A stretch of 64,000 bases of DNA from Streptomyces sp. ALI-76-A (GTDB lineage Bacteria > Actinomycetota > Actinomycetes > Streptomycetales > Streptomycetaceae). Shown here one piece after another: positions 36,294 to 48,783 of this stretch. The stretch is taken from NCBI RefSeq assembly GCF_030287445.1, contig NZ_JASVWB010000002.1, positions 1,922,001 to 1,986,000 on the forward strand, read 5' to 3'. Numbering within the stretch: position 1 is the stretch's first letter; each line of letters starts with the position of its first letter. Under the pieces are notes generated by a model. That model was not told the origin of the DNA. It did no database searches and saw only the letters and a program-made list of their open reading frames with translations. The position numbers and the translations under genes are program-made.

Positions 36294-37692
36294 GCGCCAG
36301 GTACATGGCGTCGGTCCCGTGCCGATGCGGCCACAGCTGTACGTCGGGGCCCTCGCCGAGGTCCGGCACGCCCGGCAGCAGCGGGCGGGCGTCGACGAGT
36401 TCGGCCTCGGGCCACTGCTTGAGCACGTCGTCGACGACGGCCCGGGTCTCGGCGAGGTGCGGCGAGCAGGTCGCATAGCCGACGATCCCGCCGACCCGTA
36501 CGGAGTCCAGCGCCGTCCGCAGCAGCCCGCGCTGGAGCGGCGCGAACCCCTCCAGGTCCTCGGGCCGCCTGCGCCACCGCGCCTCCGGCCGCCGCCGCAA
36601 CGCGCCGAGACCGGTGCACGGCACGTCCATCAACACCCGGTCGAAGACACCGGGCCGCCACGGCGGCCGGGTCCCGTCGGCGGCGATCACCTGGTAGGGG
36701 CCCGGGTTCCCGGCCAGGGACCTGGCGACCAGCCCGGCCCGGTGCGGCAGTTTCTCGGAGGCGAGCAGCAGGGCTCCGCGCTCGGCGGCGAGGGCGGCGA
36801 GCAGCGCCGCCTTGCCGCCGGGCCCGGCACATCCGTCCAGCCACTTCCCGTCCGGACCGTCCAGCGGCGCGTTGGCCAGGGCCAGGGCCACGAGCTGGCT
36901 GCCCTCGTCCTGCACCCCGGCCCGGCCCGCCCGTACGGCGTCGACGGCGCCGGGTTCGCCGCCCTCGGCCAGCCGGACGGCATACGGCGACCAGCGGCCC
37001 GGCTCCGCGGACTCCTCCCGGAGCAGCTCGTCGGCGGTGGACCGCCCCGGCCGGGCGACGAGGGTCACCGCGGGCCGCTCGTTGTCGGCCGCCAGCAGTT
37101 CCTCGATCCCGGCCCGGCCGCCGCCGAGGGAGTCCCACAGCGCGGAGACGACCCAGCGGGGGTGGGAGTGCACGAGGGCCAGGTGGTCCTCGGGATCCTC
37201 GTCGTAAGGCGGTGCGACCTTCGCGATCCACCCGTCCAGATCGTCCTGCGCGACCTTCCGCAGCACGGCGTTGACGAACTTCGCCCGCCCGTCGCCGAGC
37301 ACCACCCGGGCCAGCTCGACGGAGGAGGAGACGGCGGCATGCGTCGGGATCCTGGTCCCGAGCAGCTGGTGCGTGCCGAGGCTGAGCACATCGAGCACCG
37401 GCGGATCGACCTCACGCAGCGGGCGGTCGACACAGGCGGCGATGACGGCGTCGTACGTCCCCTGCCGTCGCAGCGTCCCGTACACCAGCTCGGTCGCGAG
37501 GGCCGCGTCCCGGGCGTCGAAGTCGTCCTTCTCCCGCGCCTTGCGCAGCAGCGGCGGCAGGACGAGGTTGGCGTACGCGTCCCGCTCGTCCACGGCCCGC
37601 AGCGCCTCGAAGGCGAGGATGCGGACGGGGTCCTTCTGGGGCCGGCGGTAGGGCTTGGCGGGCCTGCGGGGCCGACGGGGCTGGTCGCTCAC
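36274..37692 (-). CDS. rsmB: 16S rRNA (cytosine-5)-methyltransferase RsmB/Sun
   Basis: 472 residues from GTG 37692. The N-terminal NusB-like RNA-binding domain (about 20-165) contains RILAFEALRAVDERDAYAN and LVYGTLRRQGTYDAVI. The C-terminal Rossmann methyltransferase has the SAM motif DGCAGPGGKAALLA, DVPCTGLGALRRRPE and the catalytic YATCSPH cysteine. In E. coli the enzyme modifies C967 of 16S rRNA. It lies 63 bp after fmt on the same strand, the common bacterial fmt-rsmB pair. Confidence 0.95.
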   Translation of the reverse strand: MSDQPRRPRRPAKPYRRPQKDPVRILAFEALRAVDERDAYANLVLPPLLRKAREKDDFDARDAALATELVYGTLRRQGTYDAVIAACVDRPLREVDPPVLDVLSLGTHQLLGTRIPTHAAVSSSVELARVVLGDGRAKFVNAVLRKVAQDDLDGWIAKVAPPYDEDPEDHLALVHSHPRWVVSALWDSLGGGRAGIEELLAADNERPAVTLVARPGRSTADELLREESAEPGRWSPYAVRLAEGGEPGAVDAVRAGRAGVQDEGSQLVALALANAPLDGPDGKWLDGCAGPGGKAALLAALAAERGALLLASEKLPHRAGLVARSLAGNPGPYQVIAADGTRPPWRPGVFDRVLMDVPCTGLGALRRRPEARWRRRPEDLEGFAPLQRGLLRTALDSVRVGGIVGYATCSPHLAETRAVVDDVLKQWPEAELVDARPLLPGVPDLGEGPDVQLWPHRHGTDAMYLALIRRTG

Positions 37693-37755
37693 GAAAAAGG
37701 TGCTCCGGATTTCAGGCGGGGATGCCCACCAAGCGTAAGTCCGCGGCCCCCCGCG

Positions 37756-39500
<1,745 letters not shown>

Positions 39501-39516
39501 CCCGTCCCGCTGTCCC

Positions 39517-39547
39517 CTGCCCTCCCGGCCCACGTCCGGGAGGGCAG
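39517..39547 (+). terminator. Intrinsic terminator hairpin
   Basis: Perfect 12-bp inverted repeat (39517-39528/39536-39547), 17 bp after the stop of the HTH gene. Confidence 0.75.
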
Positions 39548-39700
39548 ACGTGTGTCGGTGGGGCCCCGTTCCGGGGGCTGCCGCAGACATCCCGGGGGCC
39601 GGCACAGGCCGGGACGGGCTGAGCGGGGTCGGCCGACGTGTCCCGTCCCACGGGCCGGGGTGGCATCCGCCCGGGCGGGACAGCCCGACCCGCCTGGGGT

Positions 39701-39955
39701 GCCGGCCCACCCCACCCAGGAGCGAGCCACCCGCCCGACCGGCCCGCCCACGCACGCCCCCGGCAGCCGGTTCCTCGGCGCGGACGTCCCCGTCAGCAAG
39801 ACAACGAGGCCGGTCGAGGCAGGACGGCAGGACAGGCCCACCGCGCCGAGCCCGGGTCTGCCGGCCCACCCCACCCAGGAGCGAGCCACCCGCCCGACCG
39901 GCCCGCCCCACCGACAGACGCACGTCCCAGCAGCCGGTTCCTCGGCGCGGACGTC
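39701..39955. repeat. Direct repeat of ~88-96 bp
   Basis: Copies at 39701-39788 and 39860-39955 share long identical blocks: GCCGGCCCACCCCACCCAGG, AGCGAGCCACCCGCCCGACC and AGCCGGTTCCTCGGCGCGGA. The period is 159 bp. It lies in the 526-bp gene-free gap between the HTH gene and priA. Open frames here are compositional only. Confidence 0.8.
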
Positions 39956-40073
39956 ACACCGTGGGTGAGACAGCGGAAGCCGGGCAGGACAAGCCCGGAC
40001 CGGTCGGCCCGGACACGCCTGGCCGTGATGAGCCGGGTCGGCCGACCCAGCCCGTCCGGTCACGATTGCGCAC

Positions 40074-42227
40074 TCACCCGATGTCCGGCGGATCGATCCG
40101 CACCCGGACCGCCGCCTCCGCACCCCCGCGCGCCATCCGCGCCGCCTGCGCCGCCTTCAGGGCGGACGCCAACGCCGCCCCGCTCCCCGGCGGCACCCGG
40201 ACCAGCGCCCGCTCCCCGGACTCCCCGCCGGGCGGCGCCCCGGCCCGGCGCGGGCGGCCGTCGACGCCGACGGGAACCGGGACCGGGCCCAACACCTGGG
40301 CGTCCGACGGCAGTTCCACCGCCCGCAGGAACTCGGCGACCGCTTCCGCGGGCCCCGACACGGCCGCCATCCGGGACACCGGCGGAAAACCCAGCTCGGC
40401 CCGCTCGGCGAGCTCCCGCACCGCGTGGCCCACGGGGTCCCACCGCACCAGCGCCTGCACCGGCCGCAACGTGGGCTCGGCGACGACCACGACGGTGCCC
40501 CCCGCGCCCTGCGGCCGTACCAGCGCCGCCGCCCCGATCCAGCGGCGCAGCGCGTCCTCACCGGCGCGCAGGTCGGGCCGCCCGAGCATGGCCCAGCCGT
40601 CCAGCAGCAGGGCGGCCGCGTAGCCGCCGTCGGCGACGGGTTCGGCCCCCGGTGTACTCACCACCAGCGCGGGCGCTGACGAGACGGTGTCCAGCACCTG
40701 TTCCCGCCCGGAGGTCCGCACCGGGACCGCCGGAAACGCCCGTCCCAGCTCCTCGGCGGTCCGCCGGGCCCCCACGACCTGCGCCCGCAGCCGGAAGCCC
40801 CCGCACTCCGGGCAGTGCCAGGCGGCGTCCTCACGCCCGCACCAGCCGCACCGCAGCGCGGCCCCGGATTCCCGCGCCTCCAGCGGCCCGGCACAGTGCC
40901 GGCAGCGGGCGGGCGCCCGGCAGCCGGCGCACGCCATCCTCGGCACATACCCGCGCCGGGGCACCTGCACGAGCACCGGCCCGTGCCGCAGTCCCTCCCT
41001 GACGACCTGCCAGGCCAGGGTCGGCAGCCGCGCGGCCCGCGCCGCCTCGTCCCGCGCGAGGTCCCCGTCACCCACGGTCCTGACCAGCGGCGCCGCCGTG
41101 CGCACCTGCTCCCGTCCGGCCACCAGCGGCCGGGCCCAGCCGCTCTCCACGAGCTGCGCGGCTTCGACGGTGCAACTCCAACTCCCGAGCAGGAAGCCGC
41201 ACTTGTCCTGCGCAGCCCGCAGCAGGAGCACCTCCCGCGCATGCGGCTGAGGGGCGTGCTGTTCGCTGTGGCTGTCGTCGCCGTCCTCCCACATCGCGAC
41301 GAGCCCGAGGTTCCGCACCGGGGCGAACATGGCGGCCCGTGTCCCCACGACGGCCCGTACGCTCCCCCGCCGCACGGCCAGCCACTCCCGGTACCGCTTC
41401 TCGGGCCCGGCGTCGGCGGTGAGCACCGCGTGCCGCCCCTGGCCCAGCAGCGCGGTCAGCGCGGCATCGACGCGGGCGACGGCCCGCCCGTCCGGCAGGA
41501 CGACCAGCGCGCCGCGTCCGGAGGCCAGCGTCGCGACGACGGCCCGCGCCAGCTCGTCGCTCCACTCGGGCCCCGGCAGCGCGTTCCACACCGCACGCGG
41601 GGCACCACCGGCGGCCAGCGACTCCACGAACGCGGCCCCGTGGCCGTACCGCCCCCAGGAGGCCGCGTCGGGCGCACCGGGCGGCGGCAGCGGGGCGGGT
41701 GAGGGCCGCTGCTCGGCCCGCGCGTTGCGCGGCGGCACGGCGAGCTGCAACACATCGGCGAGGCTGCCCGCATACCGGTCGGCGACGGCTCGGGCCAGCC
41801 CCAGCAACTCCGCGCCGAGCACCGGCTCCGGCGAGACGACCTGCGCCAGCGCCGCCAGCGGCCCGGGGTAGTCGGACTCGGCGAGCCGCTCGATGAGGAA
41901 CCCGTCGATCAGCCCCCCGCCCTCACGCCGCCCTTCCCGCACGCGATGCCGTCCGGCCCCGAACCGCACCCGCACCCGCACCCCGGGCTGCGCCTGCGCG
42001 TCGAGGTCCTCGGGCACCGCGTAGTCGAAGTAGCGGTCGAGATGGAGCACGCCCTTGTCGACCAGCACCCGGGCGACCGGCAGTTCCTTGGCGAGCGCGG
42101 CCCCCCGCCACGTGCGCGGCTTGGCCCGCGGCACCTGAGCCTTCCGCACGGTCTCCCGGATGAGCGCAAGCTGCTCGGGCGGCGCCCCCTCGGCCCCACC
42201 CTCCACCGCCCCGTTCTCGCTGCTCAC
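40074..42227 (-). CDS. priA: PriA-like replication restart protein without helicase ATPase motifs
   Basis: 717 residues from GTG 42227 (start uncertain; a longer frame runs to 42338). The N-terminal DNA-binding domain is recognisable (VLVDKGVLHLDRYFDYAVPEDL). Eight zinc-binding cysteines are intact: CAGC, CRHC, CGWC, CPEC. Walker A and the DEEH box are missing; the corresponding places read WNALPGPEW and MWEDGDDSHSE. This loss is known for actinobacterial PriA, so it probably acts as a primosome/restart scaffold, not a helicase. Confidence 0.92.
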   Translation of the reverse strand: MSSENGAVEGGAEGAPPEQLALIRETVRKAQVPRAKPRTWRGAALAKELPVARVLVDKGVLHLDRYFDYAVPEDLDAQAQPGVRVRVRFGAGRHRVREGRREGGGLIDGFLIERLAESDYPGPLAALAQVVSPEPVLGAELLGLARAVADRYAGSLADVLQLAVPPRNARAEQRPSPAPLPPPGAPDAASWGRYGHGAAFVESLAAGGAPRAVWNALPGPEWSDELARAVVATLASGRGALVVLPDGRAVARVDAALTALLGQGRHAVLTADAGPEKRYREWLAVRRGSVRAVVGTRAAMFAPVRNLGLVAMWEDGDDSHSEQHAPQPHAREVLLLRAAQDKCGFLLGSWSCTVEAAQLVESGWARPLVAGREQVRTAAPLVRTVGDGDLARDEAARAARLPTLAWQVVREGLRHGPVLVQVPRRGYVPRMACAGCRAPARCRHCAGPLEARESGAALRCGWCGREDAAWHCPECGGFRLRAQVVGARRTAEELGRAFPAVPVRTSGREQVLDTVSSAPALVVSTPGAEPVADGGYAAALLLDGWAMLGRPDLRAGEDALRRWIGAAALVRPQGAGGTVVVVAEPTLRPVQALVRWDPVGHAVRELAERAELGFPPVSRMAAVSGPAEAVAEFLRAVELPSDAQVLGPVPVPVGVDGRPRRAGAPPGGESGERALVRVPPGSGAALASALKAAQAARMARGGAEAAVRVRIDPPDIG

Positions 42228-42406
42228 CCTTGCATTCTTACCAAACCCCACTGACAACCGCCGACGCCCGAGCCCCTCGCCGAGCACCGAGCCCTCCGCC
42301 GGCGCCCGAGTGCCCGCGACGTCCGAGTCCGCCGGCACCCGAGTCCGCCACCGACGACGCCAGGTGACGGCCCTCCCGGCTCGCCGTCACCCCGCGGCCG
42401 GAACGC

Positions 42407-42443
42407 GCCGAGGCCCGGCCCCCGAGGGGGACCGGGCCTCGGC
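42407..42443 (-). terminator. metK terminator
   Basis: Perfect 12-bp stem (42407-42418/42432-42443) extended by a C5/G5 inner stem, 18 bp past the metK stop on the minus strand. Confidence 0.8.
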
Positions 42444-42461
42444 GTGAGCAGTGGGCGGGCC

Positions 42462-43670
42462 TTACAGCCCCGCCGCCTCGCGCAGCGCGTCCACGCGGTC
42501 CGTGCGCTCCCAGGTGAAGTCGGGGAGCTCACGGCCGAAGTGGCCGTACGCCGCGGTCTGGGAGTAGATCGGGCGGAGCAGGTCGAGGTCGCGGATGATG
42601 GCGGCCGGACGGAGGTCGAAGACCTCCTCGATCGCCTTCTCGATCCGGTCGGTGTCGACCTTGGCCGTACCGAAGGTCTCCACGAACAGTCCGACCGGCT
42701 CGGCCTTGCCGATCGCGTACGCCACCTGCACCTCGCAGCGCGTGGCCAGACCCGCGGCCACCACGTTCTTGGCGACCCAGCGCATCGCGTACGCCGCCGA
42801 ACGGTCCACCTTGGACGGGTCCTTGCCGGAGAAGGCGCCGCCGCCGTGGCGGGCCATGCCGCCGTACGTGTCGATGATGATCTTGCGGCCGGTCAGGCCC
42901 GCGTCGCCCATCGGACCGCCGATCTCGAAGCGGCCGGTCGGGTTCACCAGGAGGCGGTAGCCCTCGGTCTCCAGCTTGATGCCCTCGTCGAGCAGCGCCT
43001 TCAGCTCCGGCTCCACGACGAACTCGCGGATGTCGGGGGCCAGCAGCGACTCCAGGTCGATGTCGGAGGCGTGCTGCGAGGACACCACGACCGTGTCGAG
43101 ACGGACGGCCTTGTCGCCGTCGTACTCGATGGTGACCTGCGTCTTGCCGTCCGGGCGCAGGTAGGGGATCGTGCCGTTCTTGCGCACCTCGGACAGGCGC
43201 TTCGACAGCCGGTGCGCCAGGAAGATCGGCAGCGGCATCAGGGTCGGCGTCTCGTCGCACGCGTAGCCGAACATCAGGCCCTGGTCGCCGGCGCCCTGGC
43301 GGTCCAGCTCGTCCTCGTCGCCCTCGACCCGGGACTCGTAGGCCGTGTCGACACCCTGGGCGATGTCCGGGGACTGGGCCCCGATGGACACCGACACGCC
43401 GCAGGAGGCGCCGTCGAAGCCCTTCTTCGAGGAGTCGTAGCCGATCTCCAGGATCTTGTCGCGCACGAGCTGCGCGATGGGTGCGTAGGTCTTGGTGGTG
43501 ACCTCACCGGCCACATGCACCAGGCCGGTCGTGATCAGCGTCTCGACGGCGACCCGGGACGTGGGGTCCTCACGCAGAAGCGCGTCGAGAATGGTGTCGC
43601 TGATCTGGTCAGCGATCTTGTCGGGGTGACCCTCGGTCACTGACTCCGAGGTGAACAGACGACGGGACAC
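42462..43670 (-). CDS. metK: S-adenosylmethionine synthetase
   Basis: 402 residues from GTG 43670 ([20 protein letters not shown]). It forms SAM from methionine and ATP. Visible: GHPDK ATP site, [12 protein letters not shown], the P-loop-like [19 protein letters not shown] and the C-terminal domain. Length equals that of other Streptomyces MetK. A 238-bp gap to coaBC contains small GC-rich hairpins but no recognisable SAM riboswitch. Confidence 0.98.
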   Translation of the reverse strand: MSRRLFTSESVTEGHPDKIADQISDTILDALLREDPTSRVAVETLITTGLVHVAGEVTTKTYAPIAQLVRDKILEIGYDSSKKGFDGASCGVSVSIGAQSPDIAQGVDTAYESRVEGDEDELDRQGAGDQGLMFGYACDETPTLMPLPIFLAHRLSKRLSEVRKNGTIPYLRPDGKTQVTIEYDGDKAVRLDTVVVSSQHASDIDLESLLAPDIREFVVEPELKALLDEGIKLETEGYRLLVNPTGRFEIGGPMGDAGLTGRKIIIDTYGGMARHGGGAFSGKDPSKVDRSAAYAMRWVAKNVVAAGLATRCEVQVAYAIGKAEPVGLFVETFGTAKVDTDRIEKAIEEVFDLRPAAIIRDLDLLRPIYSQTAAYGHFGRELPDFTWERTDRVDALREAAGL

Positions 43671-43908
43671 AACGCTCCCTGGGGTTGCAGCGGCTGCTGG
43701 CTGATCATTGGCGGACGGGACGGGGGCTGCGCCCGGCGTCGTCCGAGAACAGTTTATCGGTCGCGTTCGGCCACCGGACTCCCGTCTCGCCTCTCGGGAA
43801 CGCTGTGACCTGCGGCACGGGCATTCTGCCCAATCCCCGGCGGCCTTGGCCAGGGGCGCCACGCCCCAATCTGCGAGGCCCGCGCGATCCTTGAGCAGAA
43901 CGAGACGT

Positions 43909-45111
43909 TCATCCCAGCCGTTCGACCACGAGGTCCCACACGGTATCGGCCAGGGCTTCCTTCGGTCCGTGCGGGACCGGTGTCTCGCTGCCGTCGGCAC
44001 CCAGGACCACGGCCTCGTTCTCCTCGGAGCCGAAGGTCTTGCGCTCCCCCACCTCGTTCACCACGAGCAGGTCACAGCCCTTGCGCCGCAGTTTGGTGCG
44101 GCCGTTGGCCAGCACGTCGTCCGTCTCGGCGGCGAAGCCGACGACCACCTGGCCGGGGCGGGCGCGGTCGGCGGAGATCTCCGCGAGGATGTCCGGATTC
44201 CGCACGAGCACGACGGGGTCCGGCTCCTGGCCGTCCCTCTTCTTGATCTTCCCGGCCGCGTAGGTCTCCGGGCGGAAGTCGGCGACCGCCGCGGCCATCA
44301 CCACCGCGTCGGCGTCCGCGGCCGCCTTCAGGACCGCCTCCCGCAGCTGCACCGCCGTGCCGACCGGGACGACGTCCACCCCCGCCGGGTCCGGCAGCCC
44401 GGCGTTCGCCGCGACCAGGGTGACCCGGGCGCCCCGGGCCGCCGCGGTACGGGCGAGGGCGTAGCCCTGCTTGCCGGAGGAGCGGTTGCCGAGGAAGCGG
44501 ACCGGGTCGAGGGGCTCACGGGTGCCGCCGGCGCTGATGACGACGTGCCGGCCCCTGAGGTCCGGCTCGGTGACACCCCGGGCCAGGACACGGCGGCAGA
44601 CCTCGAAGATCTCGGCGGGATCGGGCAGCCGGCCCTTGCCCGTGTCGACGCCGGTGAGGCGGCCGACGGCCGGCTCGATGACGACCGCGCCGCGGCGGCG
44701 CAGCGTCGCCACGTTCTCCTGGGTGGCCGGGTGCTCCCACATCTCCGTGTGCATGGCGGGGGCGAAGACGACCGGACAGCGGGCGGTGAGCAGGGTGTTG
44801 GTGAGGAGGTCGTCGGCGAGGCCGTGGGCGGCCTTCGCGATCGTGTCCGCGGTGGCCGGGGCGACGACGACCAGGTCGGCGTGCTGGCCGATGCGGACGT
44901 GCGGGACCTCGTGGACGTCGTCCCACACCTCGGTCGAGACCGGGTGGCCGGAGAGGGCGGACCAGGTGGCGGCGCCGACGAAGTGCAGGGCGGAGGCGGT
45001 CGGCACCACCCGGACGTCGTGTCCCGACTCGGTCAGTCTGCGCAGCAGCTCACAGGCCTTGTACGCGGCGATGCCACCGCTGACGCCCAGAACGACCCTC
45101 GGCTTGTCCAC
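43909..45111 (-). CDS. coaBC: Bifunctional phosphopantothenoylcysteine decarboxylase/synthase
   Basis: 400 residues from GTG 45111 (GGGGAGAG upstream). The N-terminal CoaC flavoprotein domain has [17 protein letters not shown] and the catalytic [17 protein letters not shown] region (PAMNxxM-type). The C-terminal CoaB domain (from about 185) has [30 protein letters not shown] and KIKKRDG. It makes 4'-phosphopantetheine for CoA. Downstream of rpoZ, separated by a strong hairpin. Confidence 0.97.
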   Translation of the reverse strand: MDKPRVVLGVSGGIAAYKACELLRRLTESGHDVRVVPTASALHFVGAATWSALSGHPVSTEVWDDVHEVPHVRIGQHADLVVVAPATADTIAKAAHGLADDLLTNTLLTARCPVVFAPAMHTEMWEHPATQENVATLRRRGAVVIEPAVGRLTGVDTGKGRLPDPAEIFEVCRRVLARGVTEPDLRGRHVVISAGGTREPLDPVRFLGNRSSGKQGYALARTAAARGARVTLVAANAGLPDPAGVDVVPVGTAVQLREAVLKAAADADAVVMAAAVADFRPETYAAGKIKKRDGQEPDPVVLVRNPDILAEISADRARPGQVVVGFAAETDDVLANGRTKLRRKGCDLLVVNEVGERKTFGSEENEAVVLGADGSETPVPHGPKEALADTVWDLVVERLG

Positions 45112-45172
45112 CGTCTCTCCCCGCACCTCGGAAACGTACGCCGCGGCTCCCGCCGTACGACTCCATCACACA

Positions 45173-45207
45173 CCACAGGCCCGGCGGTCGCGCCGCCGGG
45201 CCTGTGG
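45173..45207 (-). terminator. Hairpin between rpoZ and coaBC
   Basis: Perfect 15-bp inverted repeat (45173-45187/45193-45207) with a 5-nt loop, 26 bp past the rpoZ stop. It probably terminates or attenuates transcription from gmk-rpoZ into coaBC. Confidence 0.75.
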
Positions 45208-45232
45208 AAAAGCTCACCGCAAACCTAAAATA

Positions 45233-45505
45233 TTACTGCGCCGGGCCCTCGATGGCCTCGGACGTCAGCAGTCCCGCGTTGATCTCGCGCAGGGCGATCG
45301 AGAGCGGCTTCTCGTGGACGTGGGTGTCGACGAGCGGACCGACGTACTCGAGGAGGCCCTCGCCGAGCTGCGAGTAGTACGCGTTGATCTGGCGGGCCCG
45401 CTTGGCCGCGTAGATCACGAGGCTGTACTTCGAGTCGGTGGCCTCGAGGAGCTCGTCGATCGGCGGGTTGATGATGCCCTCGGGCGCGGAGATGGAAGAG
45501 GACAC
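45233..45505 (-). CDS. rpoZ: RNA polymerase omega subunit
   Basis: 90 residues from GTG 45505 (GGAAGGTAGAGC upstream). Omega supports RNA polymerase assembly. Conserved core: [20 protein letters not shown] and [15 protein letters not shown]. Located 73 bp after gmk, the usual gmk-rpoZ pairing. Confidence 0.97.
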   Translation of the reverse strand: MSSSISAPEGIINPPIDELLEATDSKYSLVIYAAKRARQINAYYSQLGEGLLEYVGPLVDTHVHEKPLSIALREINAGLLTSEAIEGPAQ

Positions 45506-45578
45506 GCTCTACCTTCCGATGGATGGGAAAAGACCGGTCGTGATCACCGAATCCGTCAGGATCCCGGAGAATCAGCGA

Positions 45579-46136
45579 TCACACAACATCCATCAAGGCT
45601 AGCAGCTCACGCGCCACATCCTCGACGGAGGTGTTGACGAGGGTCTCGTCGAACTCCGGCTCGGCCGCCAGTTCGACCTTCGCCGCGTCCAGACGGCGCT
45701 CGATCACCTCGGGCGGCTCGGTGCCCCGTCCCGTGAGTCGGCGCACCAGCTCCTCCCAGGAGGGGGGAGCCAGGAACACCAGCTGGGCGTCCGTCATGGA
45801 CTCGCGGACCTGCCGGGCACCCTGGAGATCGATCTCCAGGAGGACGGGCTCACCCGCCTCCAGGCGCTCCAGCACCGCCGCACGCGGCGTGCCGTACCGG
45901 TTGCCGGCGAACTCGGCCCATTCCAGCAGCTCACCGTTGGCGATCAGCTTGTCCATCTCCTCGTCGGTGACGAAGAAGTACTGGACTCCGTGCTTCTCGC
46001 CGGGGCGGGGCCGACGGGTCGTCGCCGACACCGACAGCCAGACCTCGGGGTGTTCCTTGCGCATATGAGCGACGACCGTGCTCTTGCCGACCCCAGAGGG
46101 GCCGGAGAGCACGGTCAGCCGCGGACGTTCACTCAT
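45579..46136 (-). CDS. gmk: Guanylate kinase
   Basis: 185 residues. It phosphorylates GMP to GDP with ATP. P-loop [11 protein letters not shown], the GMP-binding [20 protein letters not shown] and GNRYGTP, and [14 protein letters not shown] 46136, 59 bp after the sIHF gene. Confidence 0.98.
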   Translation of the reverse strand: MSERPRLTVLSGPSGVGKSTVVAHMRKEHPEVWLSVSATTRRPRPGEKHGVQYFFVTDEEMDKLIANGELLEWAEFAGNRYGTPRAAVLERLEAGEPVLLEIDLQGARQVRESMTDAQLVFLAPPSWEELVRRLTGRGTEPPEVIERRLDAAKVELAAEPEFDETLVNTSVEDVARELLALMDVV

Positions 46137-46195
46137 GCAGCGATTATTCCAGCTATCCCGGAGTGCCCGGGACTCCCGGTCCGGAGTACCCGGAT

Positions 46196-46519
46196 TCAGG
46201 AGCCGGTACTGCCGAACTCACGCTCAAGAGAGGCGATCTGGTTGGAACCGAGACCGCGTACGCGGCGGCTCTCGGAGATACCGAGTCGCTCCATGATCTG
46301 CTTGGCGCGGACCTTGCCCACGCCCGGGAGGGACTCAAGCAGGGCGGAGACCTTCATCTTGCCGATGACGTCGTTCTCCTGGCCCTGCTTGATGACCTCG
46401 TGCAGGGAGGCGCCGGAGTGCTTGAGTCGATTCTTGACCTCGGCCCGCTCCCGGCGAGCCGCGGCGGCCTTTTCGAGCGCGGCTGCGCGCTGTTCAGGGG
46501 TAAGGGGCGGAAGAGCCAC
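46196..46519 (-). CDS. sihF: Streptomyces integration host factor (sIHF/MihF)
   Basis: 107 residues from GTG 46519, the length I remember for S. coelicolor sIHF. A long basic N-terminal helix ([20 protein letters not shown]) is followed by an HhH-like DNA-contact [18 protein letters not shown]. Nucleoid-associated protein specific to actinobacteria; needed for normal sporulation and secondary metabolism in Streptomyces. It lies in the conserved sihF-gmk-rpoZ order. The 277-bp gap to pyrF holds its promoter region. Confidence 0.95.
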   Translation of the reverse strand: MALPPLTPEQRAAALEKAAAARRERAEVKNRLKHSGASLHEVIKQGQENDVIGKMKVSALLESLPGVGKVRAKQIMERLGISESRRVRGLGSNQIASLEREFGSTGS

Positions 46520-46796
46520 GCCTACGTCACCTCGGATGTAGAACTGTCGGATACGGACCGGTGAGGAACCTGATCGCCCCACACCTGGTGAGCCACGGAC
46601 AACACACTCGCCCGTTGACTCTCGTCGGAGACTAGCGGCCAAGGGCGCCAGAGTCAGCGAGAACAGCGGAAAAGTCCTGGTCAGCCTTTGCCAGCTCGTA
46701 CATTTCGGACATATTGCCCCGGATTTGAGAATGTATTCAGGCTCAAGTCGGCCCCGGCCCACTCATCGGAGGACTCGGCCGAAGGTCGGGGAGGAC

Positions 46797-47642
46797 TCAG
46801 GAGGCGTCCACGGCGGCCCGGATCTCGGCCGCGAACCGGTCCGCGGCCGCCCGCAGGGCGCCGACGTCGGGACCGTGACGCAGAACACCCCGGCTGACGT
46901 TCGGCAGGACATCGCGCACCGCGGCCCCGAAGACACCGGGAAGGTCGGACGGAGTGGCCCCCTGGGCACCGATGCCCGGCGCCAGCAGCGGACCGTTGAT
47001 GGCCAGGTCGTACGAGGACAGGTCACCGAGGGTGGCGCCGACGACCGCCCCGAAGGAGCCCAGGGGCTCCTCCCCCGCGTTCTCGGCGGCCAGGTGGGCC
47101 AGCATCGTCGCGCCGACGGTCCGGCCGTCCGCGCGCACCGCGTGCTGGACCTCGCCGCCCTCCGGGTTGGAGGTCAGCGCCAGCACGAACAGTCCCGCGC
47201 CGTTCTCCCGCGCCAGCGCGATCGCCGGGCGCAGCGAGCCGTAACCGAGGTACGGCGAGACGGTCAGGGCGTCCGAGAACAGCGGCGCGTCCCGGTGCAG
47301 GAAGGACTCGGCGTACGCGGCCATGGTCGAGCCGATGTCGCCGCGCTTGGCGTCCATCACCACCAGCGCGCCGGCCGCCCGCGCCTCCTCGACCGACTTC
47401 TCCAGCACCGCGACGCCGCGGGACCCGAAACGCTCGAAGAACGCGCTCTGCGGCTTGAGGACGGCGACCCGGTCGGCCACGGCCTCGACGACGGTCCGGC
47501 TGAAGCGCTCCAGGCCCGCGACGTCGTCGCTCAGGCCCCACTCGGCGAGCAGGGACGCGTGCGGGTCGATGCCGACACACAGGGGCCCGCGCTCGTCCAT
47601 GGCGCGGCGCAGGCGAGCGCCGAAGGGTGCGGGAGCGCTCAT
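46797..47642 (-). CDS. pyrF: Orotidine 5'-phosphate decarboxylase, type 2
   Basis: 281 residues. Last step of UMP synthesis. The type 2 signature VVMDAKRGDIGSTMAAYAE carries the catalytic Lys/Asp pair. Also CVGIDPHASLLAEWGL and LAPGIGAQGATPSDL. ATG 47642 overlaps the pyrD stop by 4 bp, so translation is coupled. Confidence 0.97.
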   Translation of the reverse strand: MSAPAPFGARLRRAMDERGPLCVGIDPHASLLAEWGLSDDVAGLERFSRTVVEAVADRVAVLKPQSAFFERFGSRGVAVLEKSVEEARAAGALVVMDAKRGDIGSTMAAYAESFLHRDAPLFSDALTVSPYLGYGSLRPAIALARENGAGLFVLALTSNPEGGEVQHAVRADGRTVGATMLAHLAAENAGEEPLGSFGAVVGATLGDLSSYDLAINGPLLAPGIGAQGATPSDLPGVFGAAVRDVLPNVSRGVLRHGPDVGALRAAADRFAAEIRAAVDAS

Positions 47643-48745
47643 GCCGGCTTCCTGACGTCGGCGCCGACCGCGTCGGCGAGGGTGGCGTACGGGCTGGTCC
47701 GCAGACGGGCGGCGAGTCCCTTGTGGATGGCGCGGCCCCAGAAGGGGCCCTGGTAGATGAACGCGCTGTAGCCCTGGACCAGCGTGGCACCCGCCAGGAT
47801 GCGCTGCCAGGCGTCCTCGGCGTCCTCGACGCCGCCGACGCCCACCAGGGTGATCCGGTCGCCCACGCGCGCGTAGAGGCGGCGCAGCACCTCCAGGGAG
47901 CGCTCCTTCAGGGGCGCGCCGGACAGGCCGCCGGTCTCCTTGACCAGGGAGGTGTCGGAGCTGAGGCCGAGCCCCTCGCGCGCGATGGTCGTGTTGGTGG
48001 CGATGATCCCGTCCAGGCCGAGTTCGACGGCCAGGTCGGCGACCGCGTCGACGTCCTCGTCGGCAAGGTCCGGCGCGATCTTCACCAGCAGCGGGACGCG
48101 GCGCGAGGTCACCCTGCGGTCGGCGGCCTCGCGGACGGCGGTCAGCAGCGGGCGCAGCGCGTCGGTGGCCTGGAGGTTGCGCAGCCCGGGGGTGTTCGGC
48201 GACGACACGTTGACGACCAGGTAGTCGGCGTAGGGCGCGAGCCGTTCGGCCGACGTCACGTAGTCGCCGACGGCCTCCTCCTCCGGGACGACCTTGGTCT
48301 TGCCGATGTTCACGCCCACGACGGTCCTGAAGACGGGCTCGCGGGACGCCAGGCGGGCGGCCACGGCCAGCGAGCCGTCGTTGTTGAAGCCCATGCGGTT
48401 GATCAGCGCGCGGTCCTTCACCAGCCGGAACAGCCGCTGCCCGGGGTTGCCGGGCTGCGCCTGTCCGGTCACCGTGCCGATCTCCACGTGGTCGAAGCCG
48501 AGCATCGACATGCCGTCGATGGCGACCGCGTTCTTGTCGAAGCCGGCGGCGAGCCCGAACGGGCCGTGCATGCGCAGGCCGAAGGCCTCCGTGCGCAGCT
48601 CCTTGTAGCGGGGCGCGAGCGCGGCGGCCAGGAAGGTGCGCAGCACGGGGACGCGCACGGCGAGCCGGATCCAGCGGAAGGCGAGGTGGTGGGCCTGCTC
48701 GGGGTCCATCCGCCGAAAGACCAGACGGAAGAAGATCTTGTACAT
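47639..48745 (-). CDS. pyrD: Dihydroorotate dehydrogenase (quinone), class 2
   Basis: 368 residues with the class 2 membrane-associating N-terminus ([20 protein letters not shown]). FMN barrel motifs: [22 protein letters not shown], the catalytic Ser in [14 protein letters not shown], and [11 protein letters not shown]. It oxidises dihydroorotate to orotate with quinone. 74 bp after carB; the gap holds a strong hairpin. Confidence 0.97.
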   Translation of the reverse strand: MYKIFFRLVFRRMDPEQAHHLAFRWIRLAVRVPVLRTFLAAALAPRYKELRTEAFGLRMHGPFGLAAGFDKNAVAIDGMSMLGFDHVEIGTVTGQAQPGNPGQRLFRLVKDRALINRMGFNNDGSLAVAARLASREPVFRTVVGVNIGKTKVVPEEEAVGDYVTSAERLAPYADYLVVNVSSPNTPGLRNLQATDALRPLLTAVREAADRRVTSRRVPLLVKIAPDLADEDVDAVADLAVELGLDGIIATNTTIAREGLGLSSDTSLVKETGGLSGAPLKERSLEVLRRLYARVGDRITLVGVGGVEDAEDAWQRILAGATLVQGYSAFIYQGPFWGRAIHKGLAARLRTSPYATLADAVGADVRKPA

Positions 48746-48783
48746 CTCTGTGTCCTCTTGAAGCCTCGGTGAGCCTCATGAAG

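Noticed and set aside
43671..43908. SAM riboswitch upstream of metK
   Set aside because: None of the SAM-I, SAM-II or SAM-IV core motifs can be recognised; only generic GC-rich hairpins.
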